This document shows positions 8,839 to 18,480 of a stretch of 64,000 bases of DNA, piece after piece. This DNA comes from Heliomarina baculiformis. GTDB taxonomy: Bacteria > Pseudomonadota > Alphaproteobacteria > Rhodobacterales > Rhodobacteraceae. Position 1 is the first letter of the stretch, and every line of letters starts with the position of its first letter. The translations under genes and the position numbers were made by a program. The DNA is taken from the NCBI RefSeq assembly GCF_019966545.1, contig NZ_JAIMIC010000003.1, positions 124,001-188,000 on the forward strand, written 5' to 3'. The notes beneath the pieces are model-generated. The model was not told where the DNA came from. It saw only the letters and a program-made list of their open reading frames with translations, and made no database searches.

Positions 8839-9448
8839 ATCTTGGTTTCCCAAGCTTGAGCCTCCCTCAAAACGAGTTGATTCGGCAATTCACGCCTGAT
8901 GATGGCTGAGTCCCGCAGATTGCCGCGAGGGCACCTAACGAATTCTCAGCAGAAGCTTGCGAATTTGGATTCAATTTGAGTCAAATTTCCGCCGATTACG
9001 AAGGGTCAGTTTTTAAAGTTTAGGCAATCAAGCGGATTGTTGCTCGTAAGACAGCATCTAATTCCGCTGTGATTTTTTACATGTCGAAAAATTGCCGATC
9101 CAGGCTTGAGCGAAAATCCGTTGACGTGAATTTTTCAATTCGAAAAATTTCAAATCGATGTGTGTAATTGTATGTAAATTAATGGAAAATTTGGCAAGAT
9201 TATTTTTGTTTGATCGGCGTTGAGTCGCCACTTTCAAATAGAAAATTAATAGACCATTAATTGCCAGAATTGCAGCTACTTTTGATCCGAAATTTGCCCA
9301 TTTTTTGCCCTGTTTCACTAATAGGCACAAAGATGGTTAACGGTAGCATTAGTAACTTATTCATCAGTCGAACCCAGTTTCAGCGCGAGTCGAGGCAAAT
9401 GACCTACGGCCAATTGGGTACGTCATCGGGACAGAGAAAGAGAGATAG
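8839..9448. promoter_or_regulatory. 610-bp AT-rich intergenic region upstream of the G8/LamG gene
   Basis: There is no plausible gene here. The stretch 8950-9350 is strongly AT-rich, with runs such as AATTTTTCAATTCGAAAAATTT, in contrast to the GC-rich coding DNA around it. It must contain the promoter of the giant protein gene. AT-rich EPS promoters of alphaproteobacteria are typical targets of MucR/Ros-type or H-NS-like silencers; this is inference, as no specific operator is recognised. Confidence 0.5.
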
Positions 9449-12400
9449 ATGAACACGGATGAGACTATGGATTCCGGCGGTGCTATGGACGCGAGCATGA
9501 CATCGCATATGGGTCATGGCGAGAGCATGACGCTATTCCTATTCGATCCGGCAGAGGCCACACATGTAGCGGTTTCGTCGGGCAGCTGGACAGATCCGTC
9601 GACATGGAAAAACGGCAGGGTCCCCGGAGACGATGCCAAGGTTTATGTCCCGGAAGGGATCGAGGTAAAATACAATTCCACCTCCAATGCGCGGCTCGAG
9701 ATGGTGCGTGTTGACGGTGCTCTAGATTTCGCGACGTCGATTGATACGCATATGCGCGTCGAGACCCTGCTGACGGGTGTGAATTCCCGCCTGACAATTG
9801 GCACCAACGAAAACCCGGTCGATGCCAATGTCACGACCAAGATCGTATTCGCGGACGGGCCGATCGATCTTAACATCGACCCGGGACAATTGAGCCACGG
9901 GCTTATTGCCGAAGGGCACGTGGAAATCGTCGGCGCTGAAAAGGCACCTTATTCTGCAATGATTGGCGAAGCGCAGGCAGGCGCCAAATCCATCGTGGTT
10001 GCGGATGGCAACGGCTGGGCTGTTGGCGACGATGTCGTGGTGATGGGCACGACGCTGGGCAAGTTCCAGGACGAAGAGCGCAAGGTCGTCGCGGTCGAGC
10101 AGACCTCGGCCGGTCTCAAGCTGACCTTCGACAAGGCGCTGACTTACGATCACACCACGCCGGACGGGCACGATCTTTCTGTCTACGTCGGCAACTCGAG
10201 CCGCAATGTCGTGCTGACCTCGGAAAACCCCGAAGGCGTGCGCGGCCACGTCATGATGATGCACACCCCGGATGTCGAGGTCCGTTACGCGGAATTTGAT
10301 GAACTTGGCCGTACGGACAAGTCTCTTCCCCTGGACGAAAACGGTAACGTCGCCTCGCGCTATTCGCTGCACCTGCATGAGACAGGAACCGAAGCCGGTG
10401 CCGACATGGCCGTACTCTATGGTAACTCTGTCCATGGCTCGCCGGGCTGGGGCATCGTTCAGCACTCGAGCGCCGCAGCGGTCGATTTCAATTTTGTTTA
10501 CGACATCCAGGGCGCGGGTATCGTGTCTGAGGACGGGAACGAGACCGGTCAGTGGATCGGTAACTTTGTCACCGGTGTCTATGGCGACGGGAACAAGTTC
10601 TCGATCCAGCGGGACGAGCTGAAAGCCGATTTCGGCCACGCCGGGGTCGCCTATGAAAACCAGGCCCGCCAGATCACGCAGCAGGACAATATCGCGGCGA
10701 ACTCGAACTTTGGCTGGACCTTCCGGGGCGCGGAGACAAGTGTCGACAACCCTGACCGCGATGCGCTTGCCTATGACCCGGCGCCGCTCAAGGGGGTTCT
10801 TAATAACGAAGAACCCGCGATCATTGATTTCAACGACAACACGGCAATTGCCGTCGGCACGGTCATCGATACCGGACACCGGCAGGAAATCTCGATCACG
10901 ACGGATTTACGGAGCAACATCGACGGTCTCACGGCTTGGGAAGTTGACCGTGTTTTCGACATCTTCAGCTATACCGGTGAATACGTCATCAAGGATGGCC
11001 TGTTCATCGGCGCGGCGGCAGGCGCGGGCCGTGCGATCCGAATGCCGACCAAGCACGAATCCACTTCGATCATCGACACCCATTTCGAGAACTTCCGTGT
11101 CGCGATCTCGGATGTCGGTCTGAACAACGAAGGCGTCTATGTTGGCAATACGTTCACCAATGTCGGCGACAAGGTAGAGTCGACCTTTTATGGCGAAGAA
11201 CGCCTGTGGTCGCACAGCGATATCAATCCGGTCAGCCGGGTGAAGCTTGAAATCGACTCAAGCTCGGACCTGACGATGGGCCCCCGTGATCACGAAGTGA
11301 CCATTACTGGGACGATCACGGACAGCGCGGGTCAGTTGCGTCTCGGGTCGAATAAGTGGGGTGACAAGGACGCGCATGAACGCGAGGGCATCACCACCGA
11401 CGACAACATGATGGGGCACCCGACACCGGAGGATCTGCTGGCCATTCACGGTGCGCTGCAGGTTGACGGCGGCTGGGTGATGCCGATTGCGATCTGGATC
11501 ACCGACCGGGTAACCGGCGAGCATTTTGCTTTCCGGATCGACATCGACCTAGTCGGGTACACGAACGAGTTCCTGTCGCAGTACGAAATCTCCGAATTCG
11601 TGATGCCCGACGGCGATCTGAACATCATTGATTCATCGCTCAGTTCCGGTAGCGGCGGCATGGGCGGTGGTCACCATGGCGGTGGAACCGACCCGGATAT
11701 GGGCGGTGAAGACTCAGACATGGGCGGCGAAGATCCCGATACCGGCGGAGAAGACCCCGACACGGGGGGCGAGATTCCTGACACCGGCGGTGAAGTTCCT
11801 GACACCGGCGGCGAAGACCCCGACACCGGCGGTGAGGACCCCGGAGAGGGCGGCACCGACCCCGAAGAGGGCAATGGCGGGTCTGAACCTGTCGATCCTC
11901 CGGTAACGCCTCCGAGCGGCTCGGAATACGGCTCTTCGCTGTTCTTCGACAGCAAGGGCGTGGATGTGGGCCCGGTCAAACTCGACGGCGACTTCACCAT
12001 CGAATCCTGGGTCAAGCTGGCCGAAGGCAAGAACATCAACGCAGCGGATGCAATCGTAGGTGGGCCGAACTTCGACATCAGCTTCCATAACGGCACCCTG
12101 TCGGTGATGTCCGGTTCGATTGAAATCGCCTCGGCCAGTGTTCCGACGGTCGATGGTGTTTGGGCCCATTACGCCGTGGTGCGCGAAGCGGGCGATGTCA
12201 AAATCTACGTGGACGGCAAGTTGTCCGGCCAGTCGAGCGGCCCGTGGAACGATTCAATCTCTATCGACACGCTTGGTGACGGCCTTACCATGTCCCGTGG
12301 CTTGATGGGCGCGCTGGACGAGGTGCGGATGTGGGATGAGGCGCGCAGCCCGGCCGAAATCACCAGCAACATGTATCACAGCATGGACGCGAGCGAGCTT

Positions 12401-13306
12401 GATGGCCTGTCAACGGCGTTCAGTTTTGATGATGGTCAGAGCATGGGTAACGACACCACGTCGGTCAGCGACAGTATCGTGTTCGTCGGAGAGCCCGTCG
12501 AAGAAACTGGCCCATTCCTTGAAGTCGGTTCGGTCACAACGGCGCAAACGACGGCAGACGGCTGGATGCATGTCTCGTTCAGTTCGCAGATCGAAAACGC
12601 GAGCGTGGTCATGGGGCCTGTCTCATTCGGGTTTGAAAAGCCGGCCTTCGCAGCGGTTCGCAACGTGACCTCGGAGGGCTTTGAATTTCAGATCGAGGAA
12701 TGGGCTTATCAGGATGGTACTCACGGTGAGGAAACCATCGCGTGGATGGCGATGAGCGAAGGTACCTACACGCTTGGCGATGGGCGTCAGATCACCGCAG
12801 GCACCATGGATACGGATCTTCAGGGGCAAACGAGCCTCAACCTCGGCGGCATGGGCAATGATGTGTCGGTGTTCTCGCAGGTACTGACACAGAATTCCGG
12901 CACGCCCATCGTGGCCCGGATGGACGACAAGGGCAACGGGACTTACGATATTGCCCTGCAGTCCGAGGAAGCCGTGTCGACCAACTGGTCGCCTGAACAG
13001 CTTTCGTACATCGCAATCCAGGAAGGCGGGGATGCCGCGTCTGGTCTGATCGCCGGTTCGACGAGCGGTATCGGTAGCAAGGTCACCTCCGTCTACGGTG
13101 ACACCGAGCTTGATGCCGAGGCGTTCTTTGCCACCATGGCGTCGACCAATGGCAACGACACCTCGACGATGCGCCTGAACAGCCTGGGCAATGGCGTTGC
13201 TGACATCTTTGTTCAGGAAGAACAGTCGAAGGATTCAGAAGTCCGCCATGTCGGCGAGGATGTCGACTGGATGTTCGCAGACACCGGGACTTTCGATCTT
13301 TTCTAA
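9449..13306 (+). CDS. Giant extracellular G8 / beta-helix / LamG protein
   Basis: A 1285-residue predicted surface or secreted protein. Order: a Met/His-rich leader (TSHMGHGESM); a G8 domain (about 40-160, starting GSWTDPSTWKNGRVPGDD); a right-handed parallel beta-helix region (about 240-560; VRYAEFDELGRTDKS, RYSLHLHETG, GNSVHGSPGWGI); a Gly/Asp-rich linker with eight heptads; a LamG/concanavalin-like domain (about 829-1000; GDFTIESWVKL, WAHYAVVREAGDVKIYVDGK); and two C-terminal H-lectin-like modules (RNVTSEGFEFQIEEW, ETIAWMAM). There is no Sec signal, and the end (MFADTGTFDLF) is acidic then hydrophobic, as in type I secretion substrates. G8 domains occur in hyaluronan-degrading CEMIP/TMEM2 proteins, so polysaccharide binding or cleavage is plausible. 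The ATG follows AGAGAAAGAGAGA. It lies alone between the first EPS operon and a convergent operon. Confidence 0.8.
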   Translation: MNTDETMDSGGAMDASMTSHMGHGESMTLFLFDPAEATHVAVSSGSWTDPSTWKNGRVPGDDAKVYVPEGIEVKYNSTSNARLEMVRVDGALDFATSIDTHMRVETLLTGVNSRLTIGTNENPVDANVTTKIVFADGPIDLNIDPGQLSHGLIAEGHVEIVGAEKAPYSAMIGEAQAGAKSIVVADGNGWAVGDDVVVMGTTLGKFQDEERKVVAVEQTSAGLKLTFDKALTYDHTTPDGHDLSVYVGNSSRNVVLTSENPEGVRGHVMMMHTPDVEVRYAEFDELGRTDKSLPLDENGNVASRYSLHLHETGTEAGADMAVLYGNSVHGSPGWGIVQHSSAAAVDFNFVYDIQGAGIVSEDGNETGQWIGNFVTGVYGDGNKFSIQRDELKADFGHAGVAYENQARQITQQDNIAANSNFGWTFRGAETSVDNPDRDALAYDPAPLKGVLNNEEPAIIDFNDNTAIAVGTVIDTGHRQEISITTDLRSNIDGLTAWEVDRVFDIFSYTGEYVIKDGLFIGAAAGAGRAIRMPTKHESTSIIDTHFENFRVAISDVGLNNEGVYVGNTFTNVGDKVESTFYGEERLWSHSDINPVSRVKLEIDSSSDLTMGPRDHEVTITGTITDSAGQLRLGSNKWGDKDAHEREGITTDDNMMGHPTPEDLLAIHGALQVDGGWVMPIAIWITDRVTGEHFAFRIDIDLVGYTNEFLSQYEISEFVMPDGDLNIIDSSLSSGSGGMGGGHHGGGTDPDMGGEDSDMGGEDPDTGGEDPDTGGEIPDTGGEVPDTGGEDPDTGGEDPGEGGTDPEEGNGGSEPVDPPVTPPSGSEYGSSLFFDSKGVDVGPVKLDGDFTIESWVKLAEGKNINAADAIVGGPNFDISFHNGTLSVMSGSIEIASASVPTVDGVWAHYAVVREAGDVKIYVDGKLSGQSSGPWNDSISIDTLGDGLTMSRGLMGALDEVRMWDEARSPAEITSNMYHSMDASELDGLSTAFSFDDGQSMGNDTTSVSDSIVFVGEPVEETGPFLEVGSVTTAQTTADGWMHVSFSSQIENASVVMGPVSFGFEKPAFAAVRNVTSEGFEFQIEEWAYQDGTHGEETIAWMAMSEGTYTLGDGRQITAGTMDTDLQGQTSLNLGGMGNDVSVFSQVLTQNSGTPIVARMDDKGNGTYDIALQSEEAVSTNWSPEQLSYIAIQEGGDAASGLIAGSTSGIGSKVTSVYGDTELDAEAFFATMASTNGNDTSTMRLNSLGNGVADIFVQEEQSKDSEVRHVGEDVDWMFADTGTFDLF
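11690..11857 (+). repeat. Eight 21-bp tandem repeats encoding DPDTGGE-like heptads
   Basis: Eight consecutive 21-bp units encode variants of Asp-Pro-Asp-(Thr/Met)-Gly-Gly-Glu. The first and last units are most diverged, as expected for a linker that expands and contracts from the middle. The acidic array links the beta-helix to the LamG domain and may bind calcium. Confidence 0.85.
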
Positions 13307-13324
13307 GGCGTGTAGCGACTCGCT

Positions 13325-13394
13325 CCCTTCCCGTTCTTAGGAAGGGGATGGCAAAACGAAAGACCGCGACGGGTTGCCCTGTCGCGGTCTTTCG
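13325..13394. terminator. Bidirectional terminator between convergent genes
   Basis: A small CCCTTCC/GGAAGGG hairpin (13325-13346) is followed by a perfect 14-bp stem (13357-13370 with 13381-13394, loop of 10). The stem begins CGAAAGACC and ends GGTCTTTCG, and is flanked by A-rich sequence on the left and ATTTGATG on the right. It can terminate both the G8/LamG gene and the oppositely oriented polymerase operon. Confidence 0.8.
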
Positions 13395-13416
13395 ATTTGA
13401 TGAAATGCTAAAAAGT

Positions 13417-14682
13417 TCATCGCGCGCCGCGTCTTCGCCTGTGGCGGCCCGGGTATTTCGAAGCGTAGATCGCGCCGATCCAGATCAGGATGTTGGCGAG
13501 CAGCAGCGGTTTCATCATTTCGCTTTCGACCATTGCGCGAATGGTCTCGACCACAACCACGGTCAGGAAAAAGATAAAGGGCATTCCACCGTGCCTGAAG
13601 ACCAGCGTAATGATCCGGACGATCGACCAGAGTGCCACGGGGAGGGCGATCGCCAACCCGATCAGCCCTTGGTGCACCGCGATTTCATAGAAGGAATTGT
13701 GAAACGAAAAAATCTGGTTCGGGTTCTTGTGAAATTCAGCAAAAATCTCGCGCACCAGATCGTTGTCGGAATAGCGCCAGAAGCCCCGTTCGCCAACGCC
13801 GATGTAGGGGCGCTGCCGAATGACGTCCTCGGCATAGCTCCACAGCTGCGTTCGACCTGTCAGGGTGCTGCTCTTTCCGAGGCTCTCCAGCAATAGGGCG
13901 AAGGGCGAGCCGGGCAAACTGCTCAGGATCACCGGTGCCGCAGCACCCAGCACCCCGGCAAGTAGAAAGACAAAGGCAATACGATCCGGGGGCGTGCGCG
14001 TGCCTTGGCCGGCCACAAAATTCGCGCCAATCGTGACGCAGAAGATTCCAAGCGCGAGGACAAGAGCGGTTGCCGAATGACTTGCAAGGATAAGCAAGAA
14101 AGCCAATCCCAATAGAGCGGCCGCGAAGATCCTTAATCCCCGTCGGATGTGCCTGTCGAGCATCGTGCAGACCGATGCGCTGACCAGCAAAAGCATTTTC
14201 GCGCCCAGCATGTTTTTATGCGCGAATATCCCTGTCATTGCGCCATCATGATAGGACGTGATGAAGAGGCTGAGGATGGCGCATAGGCCTGACGCGGCCA
14301 GAACGGCGAGCACGATCTGGCGCGGCGTGAACCTCGCCGCGAGGAGGACGGCCAGCGTGACCGTCAAGAGCAGCAAGATCGCGCTGCGTAGCGCCTCGGC
14401 CGGGACTTCCACGAATGGAACGGTGACGATCTGCCAGAGAGGAAACAAGAGCAGGGGCCAGCACTTGGCCATCAAGGGAAAGGTGACCTGCCGATCAAGC
14501 AGAAAGGACAGAAAGAAGTACCCGGCGAGCGGATAGAGCAGAAGTTCATCACGCGGAAATGTGGTGAAGGTCACCAGAAACCAAAGCACGATCAGCAGGT
14601 TCTGAATGGCGTTTGCGCGTCTGAGCGTTTGTGGGGGGCGACTGATAGGGTGGCTTAGTGTTGCTGCGCTCGCGTAGGCCAT
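13417..14682 (-). CDS. O-antigen ligase / Wzy-type polysaccharide polymerase
   Basis: A 421-residue integral membrane protein with about 10-12 hydrophobic segments and the large periplasmic loop of the O-antigen ligase/Wzy family. Marks are FAHKNMLGAKML (about residue 160), TLTGRTQLWSYAED (about 290) and FHNSFYEIAVHQGLIG (about 345), with the catalytic-type Arg and His in the last two. It ends in a basic tail (KYPGRHRRRRG). In a locus with a Wzx flippase, ExoF, ExoP and ExoY proteins it is most probably the polymerase that joins repeat units in the periplasm (ExoQ-like role). I take the ATG at 14682; a TTG two codons upstream overlaps the stop of the GMC oxidoreductase gene. Either way the two genes are coupled. 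Confidence 0.82.
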   Translation of the reverse strand: MAYASAATLSHPISRPPQTLRRANAIQNLLIVLWFLVTFTTFPRDELLLYPLAGYFFLSFLLDRQVTFPLMAKCWPLLLFPLWQIVTVPFVEVPAEALRSAILLLLTVTLAVLLAARFTPRQIVLAVLAASGLCAILSLFITSYHDGAMTGIFAHKNMLGAKMLLLVSASVCTMLDRHIRRGLRIFAAALLGLAFLLILASHSATALVLALGIFCVTIGANFVAGQGTRTPPDRIAFVFLLAGVLGAAAPVILSSLPGSPFALLLESLGKSSTLTGRTQLWSYAEDVIRQRPYIGVGERGFWRYSDNDLVREIFAEFHKNPNQIFSFHNSFYEIAVHQGLIGLAIALPVALWSIVRIITLVFRHGGMPFIFFLTVVVVETIRAMVESEMMKPLLLANILIWIGAIYASKYPGRHRRRRGAR

Positions 14683-14684
14683 GA

Positions 14685-16301
14685 TCAACCTTTTCCGCGC
14701 GCAGTTTTCAGATGATTTGCGAGCCTCAGGGCAAAGGCGACTATCGACAACGTCGGAGGCACGGCAGCAGAACTGCGGAATATGCTCGAGCTTGCGATAT
14801 AGAGGTCCTGCAGGCCATGAACACGGCAGTTGGGATCAACGACACTGTCCGAGGCGCATCTGCCCATGCGTGTTGTCCCGATCTGGTGGTAGCCATCCAT
14901 GGCGCTGCGGCGGATTTCCTGAGCTATTTTGCTTTGCTCGATAGTGTACGCGATTTTTGCGATATTTGCAGCCTTGAGATCATGTGCCAGTTGGCGATGG
15001 CCTTCGAGTACGGATTCGATGTCGGCATCGGAAAAATCGAAATCGATGTGGATCGCGGGAAGTCTGTCGGGCCGAACGGACTCCGAAAGCGATATCCTGT
15101 TGCTCCGGATCAGCGCATGTTCGGAGTGATAGCAGAGCCGGTAGGTGTTGGTACGGTTCGGTACTAGGTAGTCCATACGCGGGCGGCTGGTTGAGCGGCG
15201 TGCTTTCAGCATCTTGTTCGTTACGCCAATCGCCGAAGGGCCGTCGAGCAGGATGTTCATCACATGGCTTGGCACCGGGGTCGCCTTGCGCTTGTTCAGG
15301 ATGCGCGGGGCATCTGGATCGTCGGTCTTATTTCTGTAAGTGCGCAGTTTCGAAACGATATGCTTGGCAGAGAGAATTGCCGATCCGTGCGATGCGTCCC
15401 CCAGCGGCTTGTTCTTTGCCCAAAAAATCATGCCCGCCCCACAATTCCTCGCCCGGGAATAATGAAAAACCCTGCGGCGGAAAGATCCGTCCGGTCGGAC
15501 GCTCCAGCCGAACTCACCAATGTCGCATGTCCGAGGAAATTCGATGGACGCGATGCTGCCTGTCAGATGGCCGGAATAATATGCGCCAAGTTCACTTAGA
15601 TGACCAAAATGCTCCGGGGCTCGTGCTTGCGCTGCCAGCATTAACCTCGTGGTGGAAATGCCGCCCGCTGCCAGAACGATGGTTTGCGCCTGAATCGTAA
15701 TCGGTTTGTCTTCTCCAACCACGCGCGCTTTTACCCCGACACATCGCGGCTTACCGGATTGGTCGTCGTTCCATATTTCAAGCCCGGTCACCTCGATAGA
15801 CAGGGCGATATCCGGGCCGGTTTCGTCCTCGAGCTCGTCCTGATAGGCCTGCGATACCGATGTGAACGCAGTCATTTTCTCGACGGCATCAAGGTCTGCA
15901 GGGACATCTTTGAAATAGGATTCTACTGTTGCATGGTCTTTCGGCCCTTTGAGGAAACATGCCGCTTCTTCAAGGAAATCCGTGTATTCCTCGTAGTCTA
16001 GCGGCCATTCGTAATCCTTGAAATCCGCCGAGGCGATCGGCATGATGCGGCCGCCCCATTTCCAAGACGTTCCACCGAGTGCATTGGCCGAAACTTCCTT
16101 AAGGGGCGCATGTGTCTGGCCGAAAGGGCCCGTCGCGTCAAAGCTGCAACTGGCGGGGTTCTCCGTGCCAGCTTCCAATACAAGCACTGAAATGCCGCTC
16201 TTGTTCAGCGAGAATGCGACTGCCAGCCCTGCGGGACCGGCTCCGACGACGCAAACTTCATAGTGCTTTTGCGAAGCTGTATCGCAGCTTACGAAGGGCA
16301 T
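14685..16301 (-). CDS. GMC-type FAD-dependent oxidoreductase
   Basis: A 538-residue flavoprotein of the glucose-methanol-choline family. The ADP-binding VCVVGAGPAGLAVAFSL is at about residue 16. The active-site C-terminal part DGYHQIGTTRMG...VVDPNCRVHGLQDLYIASSS carries the His-containing block and the usual VPPTLSIVAFALRLANHL end. The ATG at 16301 follows GAAGGTGA. It is coupled to the polymerase gene. Members like this oxidise sugar hydroxyls or sterol and alcohol substrates; in an EPS locus it probably oxidises a sugar residue or precursor. There is no signal peptide, so it acts in the cytoplasm. The substrate is unknown. Confidence 0.8.
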   Translation of the reverse strand: MPFVSCDTASQKHYEVCVVGAGPAGLAVAFSLNKSGISVLVLEAGTENPASCSFDATGPFGQTHAPLKEVSANALGGTSWKWGGRIMPIASADFKDYEWPLDYEEYTDFLEEAACFLKGPKDHATVESYFKDVPADLDAVEKMTAFTSVSQAYQDELEDETGPDIALSIEVTGLEIWNDDQSGKPRCVGVKARVVGEDKPITIQAQTIVLAAGGISTTRLMLAAQARAPEHFGHLSELGAYYSGHLTGSIASIEFPRTCDIGEFGWSVRPDGSFRRRVFHYSRARNCGAGMIFWAKNKPLGDASHGSAILSAKHIVSKLRTYRNKTDDPDAPRILNKRKATPVPSHVMNILLDGPSAIGVTNKMLKARRSTSRPRMDYLVPNRTNTYRLCYHSEHALIRSNRISLSESVRPDRLPAIHIDFDFSDADIESVLEGHRQLAHDLKAANIAKIAYTIEQSKIAQEIRRSAMDGYHQIGTTRMGRCASDSVVDPNCRVHGLQDLYIASSSIFRSSAAVPPTLSIVAFALRLANHLKTARGKG

Positions 16302-16449
16302 CAAAAATTCACCTTCTACAATAGTCTAAAAAGCTCGCGTCAATGCGTTGAAACTAAATATTCAGATACCGGTCGGACAAATTCTTAGAATGGAATTATG
16401 CGGTTGGCGTAGAAAAATGACTTAATCGATTTGGTAGGTGGAGTCGTCT

Positions 16450-18099
16450 TTAATAGGAGTGCAATACCAGCGCGGACCAAGGGACACGTTCGATACGGCT
16501 GTCGTTGAGTATGGCAAGCCAATCCCGGTTTGCAAAGCCATTCCAACAGGTTTCGTCATTTGCCCATAGCCGGACTGGCGAAAAGCTTTTTTGGAAGTCA
16601 CTATCCGCTATCAAACCTTTGAGAGGGCCCTCTGCCGCGTTCGGTTCGATCCAGTCCGTTTTCTGGCAGATCCCACTGGTAAAGTTCGCGATCAGGTCCG
16701 GCGTCTCATCCCAGAAGACGCCCTTGTCGAAACTCGCGTGGTTCCTGTAGCCAACTTTGACGGGGTTTGCATGGGCCATCCTTGTCCAGTTCAGGCCCAT
16801 CAGGTCGAGAAGCCAACCTTTGTAGCTTAGGGCGATGCCGCCTGCGGCAACGACGCCCAGACGCGGAAGAGGCGTTACCGTGTTCAGGTAATCTCCGAAT
16901 TCTTCGCCGCGATATGTCAGAATGTATTCTATCTGAACTTCGAAGCGGGCCTGATAGAAGGGGAGCCAGCTGCATCCAAGCAGCATAAGAAACGAGGCGG
17001 AGAGAGCGGCAAAGGTTGCTAAGGAACTGGCCAGGTAGGGACGGATCAGATCGAAACCCAGTAGAACCAGCAGAGCCGGTCCGATTGCAAAGAGCGGAAG
17101 CAAGGGTTGGTAGAAACGCCATTGTGCGAAGTGGTCCCCGCCAAGAACAGCATAAATCGACAGCATTCCAAAGACCGTTGCGGCAACAACCAAAAGGCCA
17201 GCGGTGTTGGTTCTTCTTTTCCGGATGAGATTGGCAATGGCAAGCACGGCAAGGCCGGCCCAGCAGAGCACGAAAAAATCCGCGAAGGGTTGCTGGTTGA
17301 GAAACCGAACCAGGTACTTGAGACCATCGACGATATCCTGAACCCGGTCCGAGGACACTTTGGCGTAATAGGTGTTCGGAAACGGATACCCAAAGTAGCT
17401 GAGCCGGAACAGAACAAGCGCCGCGAGCGAAGCCAGCGCCGCGCAAGTTGCGATCAGAGGCGGTAGGGAGCGCCCCGGCGCAATGATCAACGTGAGGGCA
17501 AGCAAGCCTACCGCAATCGCAACACCCTCTGGACGGATCAGTGGAAGCACCATGGCCCCGAATAAAAGCCCGCCGTCGAGCCATCGGGCAGGGGGCGTCG
17601 CGTCGAGATGCCGTACGATCCGCCATACAAGAAAGGAGATGGCGGCGGACCAGATCGCTATTTCCATCATAGATACGACCGACCACATGAAATAGCCCGG
17701 CATGGATATGTAGATGGCGATAAGTAGTCCCGTTAAGCCTTTGCGGGAAATGGAAAAATGTCGCGCAATGCTCGCGGCGGTCCAGAGCGAGAAAGTGACT
17801 CCGAAAACCGTTACGACGTAGTTTATCGCGATAATCGTGAATTCGACCTTGAAGGGCAGGAGATAGGCGAGACTCACGATCAGGGTCCAAAGAAACGAGG
17901 TCGCTCCTTCGACTCTTTCACCGCCTATATTATAAACGAACCCATAACCGTTCGCGATGTTTTCGGAATAGGATCGCGTTATTGCAGCATCATCGATTCC
18001 GACAAGGGGCGGCTGCCCGGAAAGAAACCAAGCAATGACTGACATAACTGCGGTCAGAATTATTGATACGGGAAAAATAGTTAAACGGAATCGGGACAT
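16450..18099 (-). CDS. AftB-like GT-C membrane glycosyltransferase (copy 1)
   Basis: A 549-residue membrane protein with a first transmembrane helix, then a periplasmic loop with the acidic GT-C motif (GIDDAAITRSYSENIANGYG, then GGERVEGATSFLWTL), about ten further helices, a GGDHFAQWRFYQPLLP motif and a C-terminal periplasmic domain. The layout recalls the mycobacterial arabinofuranosyltransferase AftB, which uses a polyprenyl-phosphate sugar donor outside the membrane. A diverged paralogue is at 23949-25577. It probably decorates a polysaccharide or a secreted protein in the periplasm. The start ATG has AAGGA upstream. A 148-bp gap without a gene separates it from the GMC gene downstream. 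Confidence 0.72.
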   Translation of the reverse strand: MSRFRLTIFPVSIILTAVMSVIAWFLSGQPPLVGIDDAAITRSYSENIANGYGFVYNIGGERVEGATSFLWTLIVSLAYLLPFKVEFTIIAINYVVTVFGVTFSLWTAASIARHFSISRKGLTGLLIAIYISMPGYFMWSVVSMMEIAIWSAAISFLVWRIVRHLDATPPARWLDGGLLFGAMVLPLIRPEGVAIAVGLLALTLIIAPGRSLPPLIATCAALASLAALVLFRLSYFGYPFPNTYYAKVSSDRVQDIVDGLKYLVRFLNQQPFADFFVLCWAGLAVLAIANLIRKRRTNTAGLLVVAATVFGMLSIYAVLGGDHFAQWRFYQPLLPLFAIGPALLVLLGFDLIRPYLASSLATFAALSASFLMLLGCSWLPFYQARFEVQIEYILTYRGEEFGDYLNTVTPLPRLGVVAAGGIALSYKGWLLDLMGLNWTRMAHANPVKVGYRNHASFDKGVFWDETPDLIANFTSGICQKTDWIEPNAAEGPLKGLIADSDFQKSFSPVRLWANDETCWNGFANRDWLAILNDSRIERVPWSALVLHSY

Positions 18100-18480
18100 A
18101 AAATGGATGGTCCTTGAATGATCACGGCTTTAAATATGGGAAGCGTACTGTCGGTGACCTGCAAGGCGCAAGCCTTCTGAGTGAATTAAAGGTGTCATTC
18201 AAAATCGACTTTTCATTTTGGAAACACCCCCGCTTTCAAGGACTTGCGCACGTATAGGTTGATCAAGGTTTCGTTGACTCGGTTGCTGGTGTTGTATAGC
18301 CTGACATCACGTAAATTGGCTGTATTGTTAGCCGTGGTGGGACTACGCTCATCTTTGCTCCGTTTTAAGGGGGCGCTTGGGTGAGCCGATTTGAAGAAAA
18401 TTTCGATATTGGCGTTGAGCGGCTTTCGGGCTCATGTTCAGCGTATAATTTCTTGCGACATTTTTGGTGGCGGATGTTAA
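18100..18480. promoter_or_regulatory. Divergent intergenic region, GT-C / LamG-GSDH gene
   Basis: 381 bp lie between genes reading in opposite directions, so both promoters must be here. The sequence is AT-rich, with no gene I can support and no confident operator. The start of the + strand gene lacks a strong Shine-Dalgarno sequence (only GGCGGATG just before the ATG). Confidence 0.5.
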
